A stretch of DNA of 64,000 nucleotides from Lentisphaera marina (GTDB lineage: Bacteria > Verrucomicrobiota > Lentisphaeria > Lentisphaerales > Lentisphaeraceae), in assembly GCF_028745505.1 (NCBI RefSeq), contig NZ_JAQZZL010000002.1, positions 1,860,001 through 1,924,000 of the forward strand. Direction: 5' to 3'. A program made the position numbers and the translations under genes. The notes beneath the pieces were generated by a model. That model was not told the DNA's origin, ran no database searches, and saw only the letters and a list, made by a program, of their open reading frames with translations. The number at the start of each line of letters is the position of its first letter. Positions within the stretch are counted from its first letter, which is position 1. This document shows, in pieces, positions 26,354-36,441 of this stretch.

Positions 26354-28636
26354 ATGAAAGCAGAAATTCTACAAATCCTCTCAAAGGAATCTCTAAAAAA
26401 ATCTCAGTTGCGTAGAAGAATCTGCAAGGCAAAAGGCGATCAAGAGCATTTCAATCGCGTCCTCACTGAACTTAAAAGGGAAGGTGCTATCAAAAAAGAA
26501 TTTGGCGGTAAATTCTCTCTTCAAGAATTAGAAACAAAAACTGGCATCCTTTCTCTGAGCGTCGGCGGCTACGGTTTTGTAAATCCTGAAGATAAATCAA
26601 CCACCATATTCATCCCGCCAGACAAGACTGGTGCGGCAGTAAATGGTGAAACCGTGGAAGTCTGCATCACTGAGCAAAGTAAAAAAGGTCCCGTAGGAAA
26701 AATCATCAATATCCTCGAGAGTAAACTCGATTCTTTAAGTGGTCAACTACAAATTCGCCGCGGTCAACCATGGCTCATCCCCTTGCGCACAGGTATCCCT
26801 GCCGTTGAACTTAGCGTCGAAAGTGTTCCCAACGATATCAAAGAGGGAGACTGGATTAGAGCCAAGCTCGTTTCTCGCAACACACAGACTGGGAAAATCA
26901 CGGCATCACTAAGTCAATCACTTGGAAACGCTGATGATTTAACTGCGGAAATCGATGCCATTATTGATGAATTTGATCTACAATCAGAATATTCTGATGA
27001 AGCCGAAGAAGCCGCATCTCGCATTCGCCCACGCAAGATTGCACGTCGTGACTTAACAAAAGAACTCATCACTACTATTGACCCACGCGATGCTAAAGAT
27101 TTTGACGATGCTCTCTCAGTCCACCCTGTAAAAAACAAAAAACATATTTGCATTGGCATACATATCGCGGATGTGGCTGCCTATATCGGTCCCCGCTCAA
27201 AACTCATGACTGCGATCAAAAAACGTGCCTTCACCGCCTACCTACCCGGCCGAATGCTCCCCATGTTACCAAAAGTACTCGTTAGTAAACGTTGCAGCTT
27301 GATTGAAAACGAAGTGAAGCCAGCCCATACCGTGATGATTACTTTCGATAAAGAAAGTGGTGAAGTTATCGATTTTGAAAGGTTTCATTCCACTATTAAA
27401 GTTAGAAAGCGACTAAACTATCAAGAAGTCCAAGAGTATGCCGACGCAAATTTCAAAGGCGAACCTTGGGGTAAAGAAGTCTGCAAGGACGTCAAAACAC
27501 TTTATGAGTTCTCTCACACTTTACGTAAACGTCGTGAAGAGATTGAGCAATTTATTCCATTAGAAGCACCTGATGTCCGTGTCATGTGTGACCCCGTGAG
27601 TATGACAATCAGTAGCTTAAAAACAGATTCACCTAGCGAATCTAAGCAAATGGTTGAAGAATTCATGCTTGCTGCCAACACTGCTGTTGCTCAAGAGCTG
27701 ACTTCAAAAGCCGCTCCAGGCCTTTTCCGTATCCACCCAGAACCCGATGAAGAACAAGCGGCTTCTTTCATGGTTGATGCCAATACTTTTTACGGTATTA
27801 GTCCTGGCGACATAACTCTAAGACCCAACGCCATCCGCTTTTTAAACTCTATCAAAGGTCATCCAAGCGCCCCTGCCATATCAATGGATTTTTTGCGGAC
27901 AATGCAAAGAGCCTCCTATTCATCTATGAAAGGCTTACACTTTGGCTTAGGTAAAAATCTCTATTCACACTTCACATCTCCTATTCGTCGCTTGGCTGAC
28001 CTTCTTGTTCACCAACAACTTTGGAACATGGAAGACAAAGGCACACCTGTCTATACAAAAGATCGCCTAGACGACCTAGCAGAAGTCATCAACAACCGTG
28101 AGGCAGTTACCGACGAAGCTTATCGCACCACTGTTAACCGCTTTAAACTACACTATGTAGAAGCTTTAGAAGCAGGCGATAGCGAACTTCAATGCGAAGC
28201 CTTAATCACTCGTGTTTCAGCCAAAAAAATGCGCCTATATATCCCTCACTACGGCATGTATGCCAATGTAAATTTCCGTGATTTAGATTCTGACTTCTTT
28301 GATGCCGATGTAGAAAAAGGTCTAGTTGTAGGAAGACGCACAGGCACCACTTGGTCTTGTGGTGATATTTTAGAAGTCCAAATCCTAGGTGCTGATTTTA
28401 AAATGCGCGAATTCGTGGTGCAACCCATCATTGGTAATGGCAAGCCATCTCAAGAACATAAAGCTAGTCCAAGCCCAAAGCGCCCAAAGAAAAAATCTAA
28501 GGAAGCACCAACAGAAAAGTTTTTTGAAGAGCTACTCCGTCAGAAAAAAGCCCAAGCGAAAGCTAAAAAAGATGGCAAGGTAGAAGCTCCCATAAAAAAG
28601 AAAAAAAGACCTAAGCGCTCAAAGAAGAAGAAATAA
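26354..28636 (+). CDS. rnr: Ribonuclease R
   Basis: 760 residues. Domain order: winged-helix start (SQLRRRICKAKGDQEHFNRVL), cold-shock domain (GYGFVNPEDKSTTIFIPP), RNB catalytic domain with the metal-binding TIDPRDAKDFDDALSV motif and SHFTSPIRRLADLLVHQ, then an S1 domain and a very basic tail (KKKKRPKRSKKKK). A 3'-5' exoribonuclease that degrades structured RNA. It abuts the convergent SMP-30 gene with no gap; trmL lies just upstream. Confidence 0.95.
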   Translation: MKAEILQILSKESLKKSQLRRRICKAKGDQEHFNRVLTELKREGAIKKEFGGKFSLQELETKTGILSLSVGGYGFVNPEDKSTTIFIPPDKTGAAVNGETVEVCITEQSKKGPVGKIINILESKLDSLSGQLQIRRGQPWLIPLRTGIPAVELSVESVPNDIKEGDWIRAKLVSRNTQTGKITASLSQSLGNADDLTAEIDAIIDEFDLQSEYSDEAEEAASRIRPRKIARRDLTKELITTIDPRDAKDFDDALSVHPVKNKKHICIGIHIADVAAYIGPRSKLMTAIKKRAFTAYLPGRMLPMLPKVLVSKRCSLIENEVKPAHTVMITFDKESGEVIDFERFHSTIKVRKRLNYQEVQEYADANFKGEPWGKEVCKDVKTLYEFSHTLRKRREEIEQFIPLEAPDVRVMCDPVSMTISSLKTDSPSESKQMVEEFMLAANTAVAQELTSKAAPGLFRIHPEPDEEQAASFMVDANTFYGISPGDITLRPNAIRFLNSIKGHPSAPAISMDFLRTMQRASYSSMKGLHFGLGKNLYSHFTSPIRRLADLLVHQQLWNMEDKGTPVYTKDRLDDLAEVINNREAVTDEAYRTTVNRFKLHYVEALEAGDSELQCEALITRVSAKKMRLYIPHYGMYANVNFRDLDSDFFDADVEKGLVVGRRTGTTWSCGDILEVQILGADFKMREFVVQPIIGNGKPSQEHKASPSPKRPKKKSKEAPTEKFFEELLRQKKAQAKAKKDGKVEAPIKKKKRPKRSKKKK

Positions 28637-29488
28637 TTAGTGCTTAAAGTAATTTAAAAGGGGCGCCTCAACTCCAGGCCTACATTTAAACACTTTCCCT
28701 GAATCAGGGTAGTGTAACCAGTCATCTTCATTCATTTCATGGGATGCACTTGTAATGTATAGCTCTTTATGATCGACACCTCCAAAACAACAAGAGGTGA
28801 CTTTCTTACAGGGCACATCAATCTCATCCATAACCACCCCCGTACTGGAATTAATCCTCAGTACTTTATAACCATTCCATAAAGCCAACCATAAATGACC
28901 TTCACTGTCTATACACATCCCATCGGGAAAAACTTCATCTTCTGCAACTTCAAATAAAACTTCTCCTCCGATTATACTAAGAGAATCACTATCATAGAAA
29001 TATTTTTTAATCTGTTTTGTGGGCGAGTCAACGTAATAAAAAACATCGTCTCCCCAACACAAACCATTCGAAGTGGTGATATCATCCAAAACTTTAAAAC
29101 ACTCTGTTTTATCTAGAACGTACAAACTCCCTAGAGGAGATTGCTCCTTCATATCCATTGTACCTGCCCAATATCGACCTTGTGCATCAACTTTCCCGTC
29201 ATTAAAACGTAAATCGGCACTAAGTGAGTCAATGGTTTTCAAAGCCTTGAGCTCTCCCTTCTCGAAACGATAATAACCATCATTAAGAGTAAACACTAAA
29301 TCCCCCTGCTCGTCATAAGCCAAAGAACTCGGCATCATTTCCATGCTTATCGAATTCAATTTTCCATCACGCTCTTGCCAGATTTTTTTTCCTAAAATAT
29401 CGACCCATGAGAAACCAAACTCTGACCAACATGGTCCTTCTCCCAAAACGCTGCTTACATCAAATGCGACTTCCAAATCTTTAGACAT
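28637..29488 (-). CDS. SMP-30/gluconolactonase/LRE family protein
   Basis: 283 residues, six-bladed propeller. Metal ligands typical of SMP-30 are visible: Glu in LGEGPCWSE near the N-terminus, Asn in RFNDGKVDAQGRYWAGTMD, Asn in TTSNGLCW and Asp in PDGMCIDSEGHLWLALW. It probably hydrolyses sugar lactones in the cytoplasm (no signal peptide). It stands alone, convergent with rnr. Confidence 0.9.
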   Translation of the reverse strand: MSKDLEVAFDVSSVLGEGPCWSEFGFSWVDILGKKIWQERDGKLNSISMEMMPSSLAYDEQGDLVFTLNDGYYRFEKGELKALKTIDSLSADLRFNDGKVDAQGRYWAGTMDMKEQSPLGSLYVLDKTECFKVLDDITTSNGLCWGDDVFYYVDSPTKQIKKYFYDSDSLSIIGGEVLFEVAEDEVFPDGMCIDSEGHLWLALWNGYKVLRINSSTGVVMDEIDVPCKKVTSCCFGGVDHKELYITSASHEMNEDDWLHYPDSGKVFKCRPGVEAPLLNYFKH

Positions 29489-29593
29489 ATCATAGCCTTT
29501 TTCATATTCTCTTTAAACAAAAAGAAACAATACATTGATTTCCCATTGCTTTCATCTAAATTCATCGAAAGATTAGCCATATTAGGATACCCC

Positions 29594-30784
29594 ATGATTA
29601 GCGTTCAAGAGGCCGAAAAACTCATTTGTCAGCATAGCCCCCATCACTCCAGCGAGCTCGTAGAAACTCTAAATGCTCACAACAGAGTTCTTGCTGAAGA
29701 CATTATTGCCGAGCGCGAAAACCCACCCTTCAATCGAGTGGCAATGGATGGTATCGCCATTAACTATGCTCAATGGCAGAATTCTCGAACTTCATTCCAA
29801 ATCAAAGGGACTCAAGCCGCTGGCCACCCACCTCTCACACTCGAAGATTCCACAACTTGCTTAGAGGTGATGACAGGCGCCGTACTTCCCCATAATTGTG
29901 ACTGCGTCATTCCCGTCGAACGGATCAAAGTAGAAAACCAGACAGCCACACTTGAAAATGGTCTAGATCTTAAACAATGGCAAAATGTTCATCTTCAAGG
30001 CAGTGACCATGACAAAGGTTTCGTTCTAGCTCATTCTGGACAAGTTTTGAATGCTCCCGAAATAGCGGTAGCCGCTGCTGCTGGCTACGGCAAAGTAAAA
30101 GTTGCAAAGCTCGCAAAAATAGCCGTTATTGCCACTGGTGATGAATTAGTCTCTTCTGGCGTTGATATTAAAGCTTGGCAAATCAGACGATCAAATACCA
30201 CAGCGATAACGGCATCATTGAAAGCGCTTAATTATGATGCGACGGAATATCACATAAAAGACAACCTGGAAACACTTAGAGCTAAACTTAGCGAACTACT
30301 CAATACTAATGACATGCTTATTCTTACTGGTGGAGTTAGTATGGGGAAATTTGACTTTGTCCCACAGATCCTCAAAGAACTCAAAGTTGAGCAAATTTTT
30401 CACAAAGTCACACAAAGACCTGGCAAACCCCTATGGTTTGGCACTTGCCCCGAAAAAAGCGTCTTCGGTTTGCCGGGCAACCCCGTTTCGGCACTTATTA
30501 ACTTCCAACGCTATATTCTGCCTCAATTACTGATTAGCCAGGGTCTTAGTCAAAAACCCTTACTCCATGTTGAACTAAGTGAAGACTTCTCTTTCAATAA
30601 AAACATGACTCGTTTCCTCCCAGTCTCTATCCATTCGCTAGGATCGAAACTTTTAGCTAGTCCACAAAGAACAAATGGCTCTGGTGATTTTGGCGCCCTC
30701 TCTGGCTCAGATGGCTTTATTGAACTAGAGGCAGAAGTAAGCGAATTTAAAGCTAATTATATCGCTCCTTTTTATTCTTGGTAA
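29594..30784 (+). CDS. moeA: Molybdopterin molybdotransferase MoeA
   Basis: 396 residues from the ATG at 29594, preferred to a TTG 48 bp upstream because TTAGGA lies 6 bp before it and the protein then begins MISVQEAEKLI like other MoeA. Motifs: RVAMDGIA, IATGDEL, LTGGVSMGKFDFV and FGLPGNPVSALINF. It inserts molybdate into adenylylated molybdopterin. moaA follows after 3 bp. Confidence 0.95.
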   Translation: MISVQEAEKLICQHSPHHSSELVETLNAHNRVLAEDIIAERENPPFNRVAMDGIAINYAQWQNSRTSFQIKGTQAAGHPPLTLEDSTTCLEVMTGAVLPHNCDCVIPVERIKVENQTATLENGLDLKQWQNVHLQGSDHDKGFVLAHSGQVLNAPEIAVAAAAGYGKVKVAKLAKIAVIATGDELVSSGVDIKAWQIRRSNTTAITASLKALNYDATEYHIKDNLETLRAKLSELLNTNDMLILTGGVSMGKFDFVPQILKELKVEQIFHKVTQRPGKPLWFGTCPEKSVFGLPGNPVSALINFQRYILPQLLISQGLSQKPLLHVELSEDFSFNKNMTRFLPVSIHSLGSKLLASPQRTNGSGDFGALSGSDGFIELEAEVSEFKANYIAPFYSW

Positions 30785-30787
30785 GCT

Positions 30788-31795
30788 GTGGAAATTTTCG
30801 ATAAATTTACGCGCCCGATGCGCGATCTCAGGCTCTCTGTCATTGATGCCTGTAATTTTCGTTGCCTCTACTGTATGCCTCCCGAACGCGAATATGATTT
30901 TTTCAAAAAAGATGAAAAACTTTCTGTTAACGAGGCTATTCGTTTAAGTGAAATTTTTATCAAACTTGGCGTTCGTAGAATACGCCTCACTGGAGGAGAA
31001 CCTCTGCTCAGGCAAGATCTAGACCAAATCATTGCGGGAGTCGCAAAAATACCTGCACTAGAAGACCTTTCTCTGACGACTAATGCCAGCTTACTTGCCG
31101 ACAAAGCACAAATGCTTAAAGATAGTGGCGTTAAACGCCTCACCATCAGTTTAGACGCCTTAGATCCTAAGCTTTTTAAAACAATGTCTGGAAATCGCAG
31201 TTCAGTAGAACAAGTCATTCAAGGCATTGATGCAGCACTCGATTGTGGCTTCCAAAACACTAAGCTCAACTGTGTGATTGAAAAAGGTTTAAATGAAAGC
31301 CAGATTATCCCTCTCACCGAGTTTGCTCGTGAACGCAAGCTGAAACTACGCTTTATTGAATTCATGGATGTCGGCAACTGTAATCAATGGAACTTGGAGA
31401 AAGTCGTCCCCTCAGACGAGGTTAAAAGCATTATTGCTGATAAATGGCCCTTGACCGAACTAGAAGCCAACTTCTTCGGTGAAGTTGCTACCTCACATCA
31501 ATTTGAAGATGGCAAAGGCGAAGTAGGTTTTATCTCATCTGTTACTAAAGCCTTTTGCAAAGATTGCACTCGCGCAAGGATCTCTTCAGATGGCAAACTC
31601 TACACTTGTTTATTTTGTGCACGCGGCACTGATTTACTCTCACTCATGCGCCAAGACCATACAGATCAAGAAATAGCTAATACAATTAAAGATGTATGGG
31701 AAAAACGCACCAATCGCTACTCAGAAGAACGCATGGACGCCCTACAGTCCCCTCGTCAGCACGACATCGTAGAAATGTTTAAAATGGGCGGCTAA
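30788..31795 (+). CDS. moaA: GTP 3',8-cyclase MoaA
   Basis: 335 residues with a GTG start. Radical-SAM cluster motif CNFRCLYC, the GGEPLLR SAM-binding motif, the C-terminal second Fe-S site (FCKDCTRARISSDGKLYTCLFC: key Cys C-x2-C-x13-C) and the terminal Gly-Gly, which MoaA needs to act with MoaC, are all present. First step of molybdenum cofactor synthesis. It forms a pair with moeA; moaC and moaE are not in the window. Its 3' end overlaps the convergent DCC gene by 4 bp. Confidence 0.96.
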   Translation: MEIFDKFTRPMRDLRLSVIDACNFRCLYCMPPEREYDFFKKDEKLSVNEAIRLSEIFIKLGVRRIRLTGGEPLLRQDLDQIIAGVAKIPALEDLSLTTNASLLADKAQMLKDSGVKRLTISLDALDPKLFKTMSGNRSSVEQVIQGIDAALDCGFQNTKLNCVIEKGLNESQIIPLTEFARERKLKLRFIEFMDVGNCNQWNLEKVVPSDEVKSIIADKWPLTELEANFFGEVATSHQFEDGKGEVGFISSVTKAFCKDCTRARISSDGKLYTCLFCARGTDLLSLMRQDHTDQEIANTIKDVWEKRTNRYSEERMDALQSPRQHDIVEMFKMGG

Positions 31796-32217
31796 AGATC
31801 TGGGTAGATCTTCTTTAATTGCTCAATTTCTGATAAGCTAAAGCGCCCAAAGTCTACATCAAAAACACACTTATCTTTACTCATAAATTTCTGTCTATTT
31901 TGCGCAACTTTATTATAAAACCAATCACGAGCAGGAAACACTCTTACTACTTTGCCGATTATTGGCCACAAGTAAGTACATTCGTGTAAAGCCTCTGCTA
32001 CTGCCAGAGAGCGCAATAGCACTTGCTTATTCTCGTACAGAACCAAGCTATCTAAATTTTTAGGATCAAAATTAAACTTTTGAAGTAAGTAATCACCCGC
32101 TTCAGAAGTGGAAGATATGAAACGTAGTTGAGCGCTTTCTTTCTTTAATCGCTTAATCAGAAAGCCAACAGCCCAATGACATAAGCCACAATCACCATCA
32201 TAGACCAATAGCTTCAC
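31792..32217 (-). CDS. DCC-family thiol-disulfide oxidoreductase-like protein (DUF393)
   Basis: 141 residues starting MKLLVYDGDCGLCHWAV, the DxxCxLC signature of DUF393 (YuxK/DCC) proteins, with a thioredoxin-like pattern and the later HECTYLWPIIG segment. Biochemical role is not established for the family; redox chemistry by the CxxC pair is inferred. It follows the metallophosphatase gene by 2 bp and probably shares its transcript. Confidence 0.85.
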   Translation of the reverse strand: MKLLVYDGDCGLCHWAVGFLIKRLKKESAQLRFISSTSEAGDYLLQKFNFDPKNLDSLVLYENKQVLLRSLAVAEALHECTYLWPIIGKVVRVFPARDWFYNKVAQNRQKFMSKDKCVFDVDFGRFSLSEIEQLKKIYPDL

Positions 32218-32219
32218 AA

Positions 32220-33755
32220 TCAGAGAACTTCTTCACCACAAAGAAGCTTCCAATTAAATTCCACCGGAACACTTAGTTCATAATGTTTTTTCATGAAATC
32301 TAGTAGATAATCGCGCATTGTCTTTTTTGACTTCCATACCAACTTTGCATCTTGTAGCATTTCATAACCTAAAGCACCATTGGTTCTAAAGTGATAAAAA
32401 GCCACTTTCAATTCCTGCTCATCACTCACTGGTGAACCCATGTAAGTCAACTCGGTTATTCGTCGACCTACTTTCCGAGACAAATCTGCTTTGTAGTATA
32501 CGCCAGACCAAATATCATAAGTGTAAATTTTCGAGCCTGGATCAACATTGCCCGAGTCATCACATTCAAAAAAGCTCAGACTTTGTTCTAGCGCTTTTCG
32601 CAAAGTTTTCCCATCCATGAGAAGGACGTGTAAGTAATTATCTGGCACTAAATTTAAAATCGTTCTACGAGTAATTGTCCCCGTTTTCCAACCATCTAAC
32701 TTCCAAAAAGCGGCAGCCGATATATCACAATCCGAGGCGTTCTGCATCACCATGTGCACTAAACTCATAAGTCGACTCGGGTACATCAACGCCTCTCTAC
32801 TTGAGCTAAAAGAGAAATCATCTAAAGCTTCGCCAATGGGTTCATCTAACCACTCCACCGTACTTTCTAAGACTCGTCGCGATGACTCCAAAAGATTCTT
32901 CTCTAAACGCTGACCTTTAACGGGAATATTTTCAGATTCAATTTTTAAACCTTCATCACCCCAACTGATATCTATGCGCCCTAAATAATGACCATAACAC
33001 GCAGCTTGAATCGTATGCACACCATTAATCTCACGATTACTTAATAAACCATGCGTATGACCTGTAATAAACACGTCGATTTCAGGGTATTTTTGACAAA
33101 TTTTTGACTCTATATCTAAGTCCTCAGGAGTTTCTTGACTCCAAAAGGGGATTTTAGAATCATAACTACCATGATATGAGACAACGATTAAGTCGACCTC
33201 AAGTTTTTTAAGCTCTTTTAAAATCGGAGCCAAAGTCTCTATAGGATTTTGAAAAGTTAAGCCCTTGATCGCATCCTCATGTGCTAAGTCCGCAGTCTCT
33301 GGTGTGGATAAGCCTATAAACGCTACTTGCTTCCCATTCTCTGTGGTTTGAATATGCCATGCAGGTCCAAAAGCAGGATTTCCTCCGCGATTTTTAACTA
33401 AGTTTGCCGCCAACCAAGGAAACTGTGATTGATCGACTGCCTTATCTAGGTATTTCCGTCCAAAATCAAACTCGTGATTACCGACGACAGAAAATGCACA
33501 CTCTAACTCATTCAAGGCATTGACCATCGGGTTGGAGTAACGCATATCTTCTCCACAACGCAAGGAAATCAATGAACCCGATAAAGTATCGCCGTTATCA
33601 AAAAAGATAACTTCCTTCTCTTCACGCCTAATGCGTTTAATGAGGCTAGCCGCCTGTATGAGCCCATGACTTGATTTTTGATCTGTGAGGTAGCGATCTG
33701 CTACAAGAAAACCATGTAAATCCGTCGTGTAGACTAAGGTGAGTTTATCTTTCAT
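32220..33755 (-). CDS. Metallophosphatase/5'-nucleotidase family protein
   Basis: 511 residues. The calcineurin-like metal site is complete: TTDLHG, FDNGDTLSGS, VVGNHEFDFG, VVSYHGSYD and ITGHTHGLLS; a C-terminal 5'-nucleotidase domain follows (about 300-490). There is no signal peptide, so unlike UshA it would act in the cytoplasm. Substrate could be a nucleotide or a 2',3'-cyclic nucleotide. Co-directional with the DCC gene. Confidence 0.88.
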   Translation of the reverse strand: MKDKLTLVYTTDLHGFLVADRYLTDQKSSHGLIQAASLIKRIRREEKEVIFFDNGDTLSGSLISLRCGEDMRYSNPMVNALNELECAFSVVGNHEFDFGRKYLDKAVDQSQFPWLAANLVKNRGGNPAFGPAWHIQTTENGKQVAFIGLSTPETADLAHEDAIKGLTFQNPIETLAPILKELKKLEVDLIVVSYHGSYDSKIPFWSQETPEDLDIESKICQKYPEIDVFITGHTHGLLSNREINGVHTIQAACYGHYLGRIDISWGDEGLKIESENIPVKGQRLEKNLLESSRRVLESTVEWLDEPIGEALDDFSFSSSREALMYPSRLMSLVHMVMQNASDCDISAAAFWKLDGWKTGTITRRTILNLVPDNYLHVLLMDGKTLRKALEQSLSFFECDDSGNVDPGSKIYTYDIWSGVYYKADLSRKVGRRITELTYMGSPVSDEQELKVAFYHFRTNGALGYEMLQDAKLVWKSKKTMRDYLLDFMKKHYELSVPVEFNWKLLCGEEVL

Positions 33756-33945
33756 TTAAAATCTCTAAATTTATTAAGTCATGAATATACAAAAAAATTC
33801 ATACACTTACAAGCTCTAAGCCCTTAAACACGTGTCTTAATACAAACATGCTGACTAAAGATAGACCTTAAATTACACTCAGCCTTTTATTAAAATACAA
33901 GTGAGATATATTTGCCAAATTTCTAACCTTCTTGGAGTTACAACT

Positions 33946-36369
33946 GTGTCAAAAACAGGTATCTTACTTATTCAACTCGGGTCTCCTGCTAGCCCCGCTG
34001 TATCCGATGTTAAAGCTTATTTAAGCGAGTTCCTCGCTGACCCTCGCGTCGTCGATAAACAAAACTTCGCATGGAAAATCATCCTAAATTGCTTTATCCT
34101 CCCTTCTCGTTCACCTAAATCAGCGGAAGCCTATGCGAAAATTTGGGAAGGCGACACTTTCCCTCTATTTCGTAATACAGAGTCTTTCACTGCAAAACTT
34201 CAAAAAGAAATCGAAGACGAAAATATTCATATCGAATATTCATATATCTTAAGTAAGCCAAATGTCCCCGAGCAATATGGGAAGCTCATGGCTGCAGATT
34301 GCGAGACGATTCGAGTCATCCCTCTCTTCCCGCAGTATTGCGAAGCTACCACCCTTTCATGTAAAGACATGCTTGAAAAAGGTATAGAAAAATATGGGAA
34401 ATGCAAAAATATCGAATTCGTAGAAGACTTCCACAACTCACCTTCTTACATTAATAATGTTGCCAGATTGATTAATGAGGACCTCGCTACAAATCCTCCC
34501 GAAAAGCTTCTCTTCTCTTTTCATGGTTACCCCATACGACGCGTACGTGGCGGCGACCCCTATTTTGATCAATGCATCGAAACCGGACACTTAATTGCCG
34601 ATCAAGTTACTGGCATTGACAAAGAAAACATCCTTCTCACTTTCCAGTCAAAGTTTGGACGCGAACCTTGGCTCACACCTGGAACAGAAGAGACTCTAAT
34701 TGAACTCGCCCACAAAGGAGTTAAAAATGTTGCGGTTACTTGCCCTGCTTTTGTGGTTGATAACTTAGAAACTCTAGAAGAAGTCGGCATCGGACTTGAA
34801 GAAATCTTCCTTGAGCATGGCGGAGAGAGCTTTCGCCTCATCCCTTGCCTCAATGACGATGACCAATGGGTTAAAAGTTTTGGCGAAGAAATTGCCTTTC
34901 AAGAACCAGAAAAAATCCCACGCTTAGAACACTCCCCCTGTGAATTTCCAAAAGCTGAAGAACAAGGCTGCTGCTATGCTGCAACTCAGTGTGATACATG
35001 CCCCTACAAAGGTTTAGACAAATATCCCGATGGAGAACTTTCTCCAAAAGATCGTTCCGTTTTAAAAACCATGTTCTTGACTCTATTTGTCGACCTCATT
35101 GGTTTCTCTATCATCTTTCCTCTTTTCCCAGGGATCCTAGAATATTATAATGAAATTGAAGTTGAGGGATCTTTTTTCCGTAACCTAATGGGCACGATTG
35201 ACCAGGTGAAAGTTTTCTTTGGTGTCAATACAGACAACACCCATGCTACCATGGCTTTATTTGGAGGAGCTCTCATTTTTATTTACTCCTTCTTACAATT
35301 CCTCATGGCTCCCGTTTTTGGTGCACTCTCCGATAAAATTGGTCGTCGACCCATTTTACTCTTCTCTATTTTTGGTATTGCCTTTTCTTACCTACTTTGG
35401 TTCTTCTCGGGTAGCTTTTTCCTTCTCCTCATTTCGCGGCTAGTTTCAGGCTTAATGGGTAGTAACATCACAACGGCAACGGCAGCTGTAGCTGACACAA
35501 CCTCAGAGAAAACTCGTTCTAAAGGTATGGCTATAATTGGTATTGCTTTTGGCCTCGGATTTATCTTAGGCCCAGCTATCGGTGGACTTTCAGCATGGGC
35601 TATTGACCTCTCAACCATTTCTAACTGGAGCGACTATGGCATCAACCCCTTCTCGGCTCCAGCTGCCATTGCTTTTGTACTCTCAATGGCTAACTTTATT
35701 TTTGTCTACAAAAAATTTCCGGAGACACTTCCACCTGAAAAACGTGGTAAGGGAAAAGTCTATCGTACTATTAACCCTATCAAACTGTTCAAGGTTGAAA
35801 ATTATCCTGGTGTAAGTGCTGTTATATTCACCAACTTCATTTTCCTAATAGCATTTGGTGCTGCGGAGAATATGCTGACTTTCCTTACCCTAGAACGTTT
35901 AGGCTATGGCCCCGCGAAAAACGGCCTGCTCTTTGTCTTTATCGGCTTTGTATTATCCATGGTTCAAGGTGGCTATGTACGTAGGAAGGCCGCCTCAGTT
36001 GGCGAAGCTGTAGTGACCAAGAAAGGCTTAGCCATTCTAATCCCTGGCTTGACTTTGGTTGCTCTAGCTGGTTATTGGCAAAGTGCCTTTGTCTTATACC
36101 TCGGCTTATTCTTAATGGCTGTCGGCTCTGCCATGGTCATCCCTTGCTTAACAGCTTTAGTATCGTTATACACACCCGCAGAAGAACAAGGACGAGTTCT
36201 TGGTGTCTTCCGTTCAGCCGGCGCACTCGCTAGGACACTCGGCCCAATTTTAGGTGGTATTCTCTACTGTATATTTGACTATGCCTCACCTTTCTATGCA
36301 GCAGCTGCCATAACAATTATCCCTTTACTGATGATTAAATCCCTTCCAAAAACGAGTAAAGATAAATAA
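33946..36369 (+). CDS. hemH: Ferrochelatase fused to an MFS transporter
   Basis: 807 residues from the GTG at 33946, chosen over a GTG at 33901 because TTGGAG lies 8 bp before it. Residues ~1-330 are a ferrochelatase: LIQLGSPASP, PLFPQY, catalytic His193 in FSFHGYPIRR and the conserved Glu in VVDNLETLEEVG. A Cys-rich segment (C342, C343, C349, C352) could hold a [2Fe-2S] cluster as in some bacterial ferrochelatases. Residues ~375-800 are a 12-helix DHA1-type MFS transporter (LSDKIGRRPILLFS, GFILGPAIGG). The ORF is continuous with no sign of a frameshift. The fusion suggests coupled insertion of iron into a porphyrin and transport of a tetrapyrrole, but transport of heme is not shown. Confidence 0.9.
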   Translation: MSKTGILLIQLGSPASPAVSDVKAYLSEFLADPRVVDKQNFAWKIILNCFILPSRSPKSAEAYAKIWEGDTFPLFRNTESFTAKLQKEIEDENIHIEYSYILSKPNVPEQYGKLMAADCETIRVIPLFPQYCEATTLSCKDMLEKGIEKYGKCKNIEFVEDFHNSPSYINNVARLINEDLATNPPEKLLFSFHGYPIRRVRGGDPYFDQCIETGHLIADQVTGIDKENILLTFQSKFGREPWLTPGTEETLIELAHKGVKNVAVTCPAFVVDNLETLEEVGIGLEEIFLEHGGESFRLIPCLNDDDQWVKSFGEEIAFQEPEKIPRLEHSPCEFPKAEEQGCCYAATQCDTCPYKGLDKYPDGELSPKDRSVLKTMFLTLFVDLIGFSIIFPLFPGILEYYNEIEVEGSFFRNLMGTIDQVKVFFGVNTDNTHATMALFGGALIFIYSFLQFLMAPVFGALSDKIGRRPILLFSIFGIAFSYLLWFFSGSFFLLLISRLVSGLMGSNITTATAAVADTTSEKTRSKGMAIIGIAFGLGFILGPAIGGLSAWAIDLSTISNWSDYGINPFSAPAAIAFVLSMANFIFVYKKFPETLPPEKRGKGKVYRTINPIKLFKVENYPGVSAVIFTNFIFLIAFGAAENMLTFLTLERLGYGPAKNGLLFVFIGFVLSMVQGGYVRRKAASVGEAVVTKKGLAILIPGLTLVALAGYWQSAFVLYLGLFLMAVGSAMVIPCLTALVSLYTPAEEQGRVLGVFRSAGALARTLGPILGGILYCIFDYASPFYAAAAITIIPLLMIKSLPKTSKDK

Positions 36370-36386
36370 AGCTTTTTCGTTTAAGT

Positions 36387-36422
36387 AAAAAAGGCCCCAA
36401 CTTTAAGAGTTGGGGCCTTTTT
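36387..36422. terminator. Bidirectional terminator between hemH-MFS and the sigma factor gene
   Basis: AAAAAGGCCCCAAC and GTTGGGGCCTTTTT form a long perfect stem with a 7-nt loop; T-tracts result on both strands. It serves the two convergent genes. Confidence 0.9.
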
Positions 36423-36441
36423 ATTAAAATACTCTCAGAAC

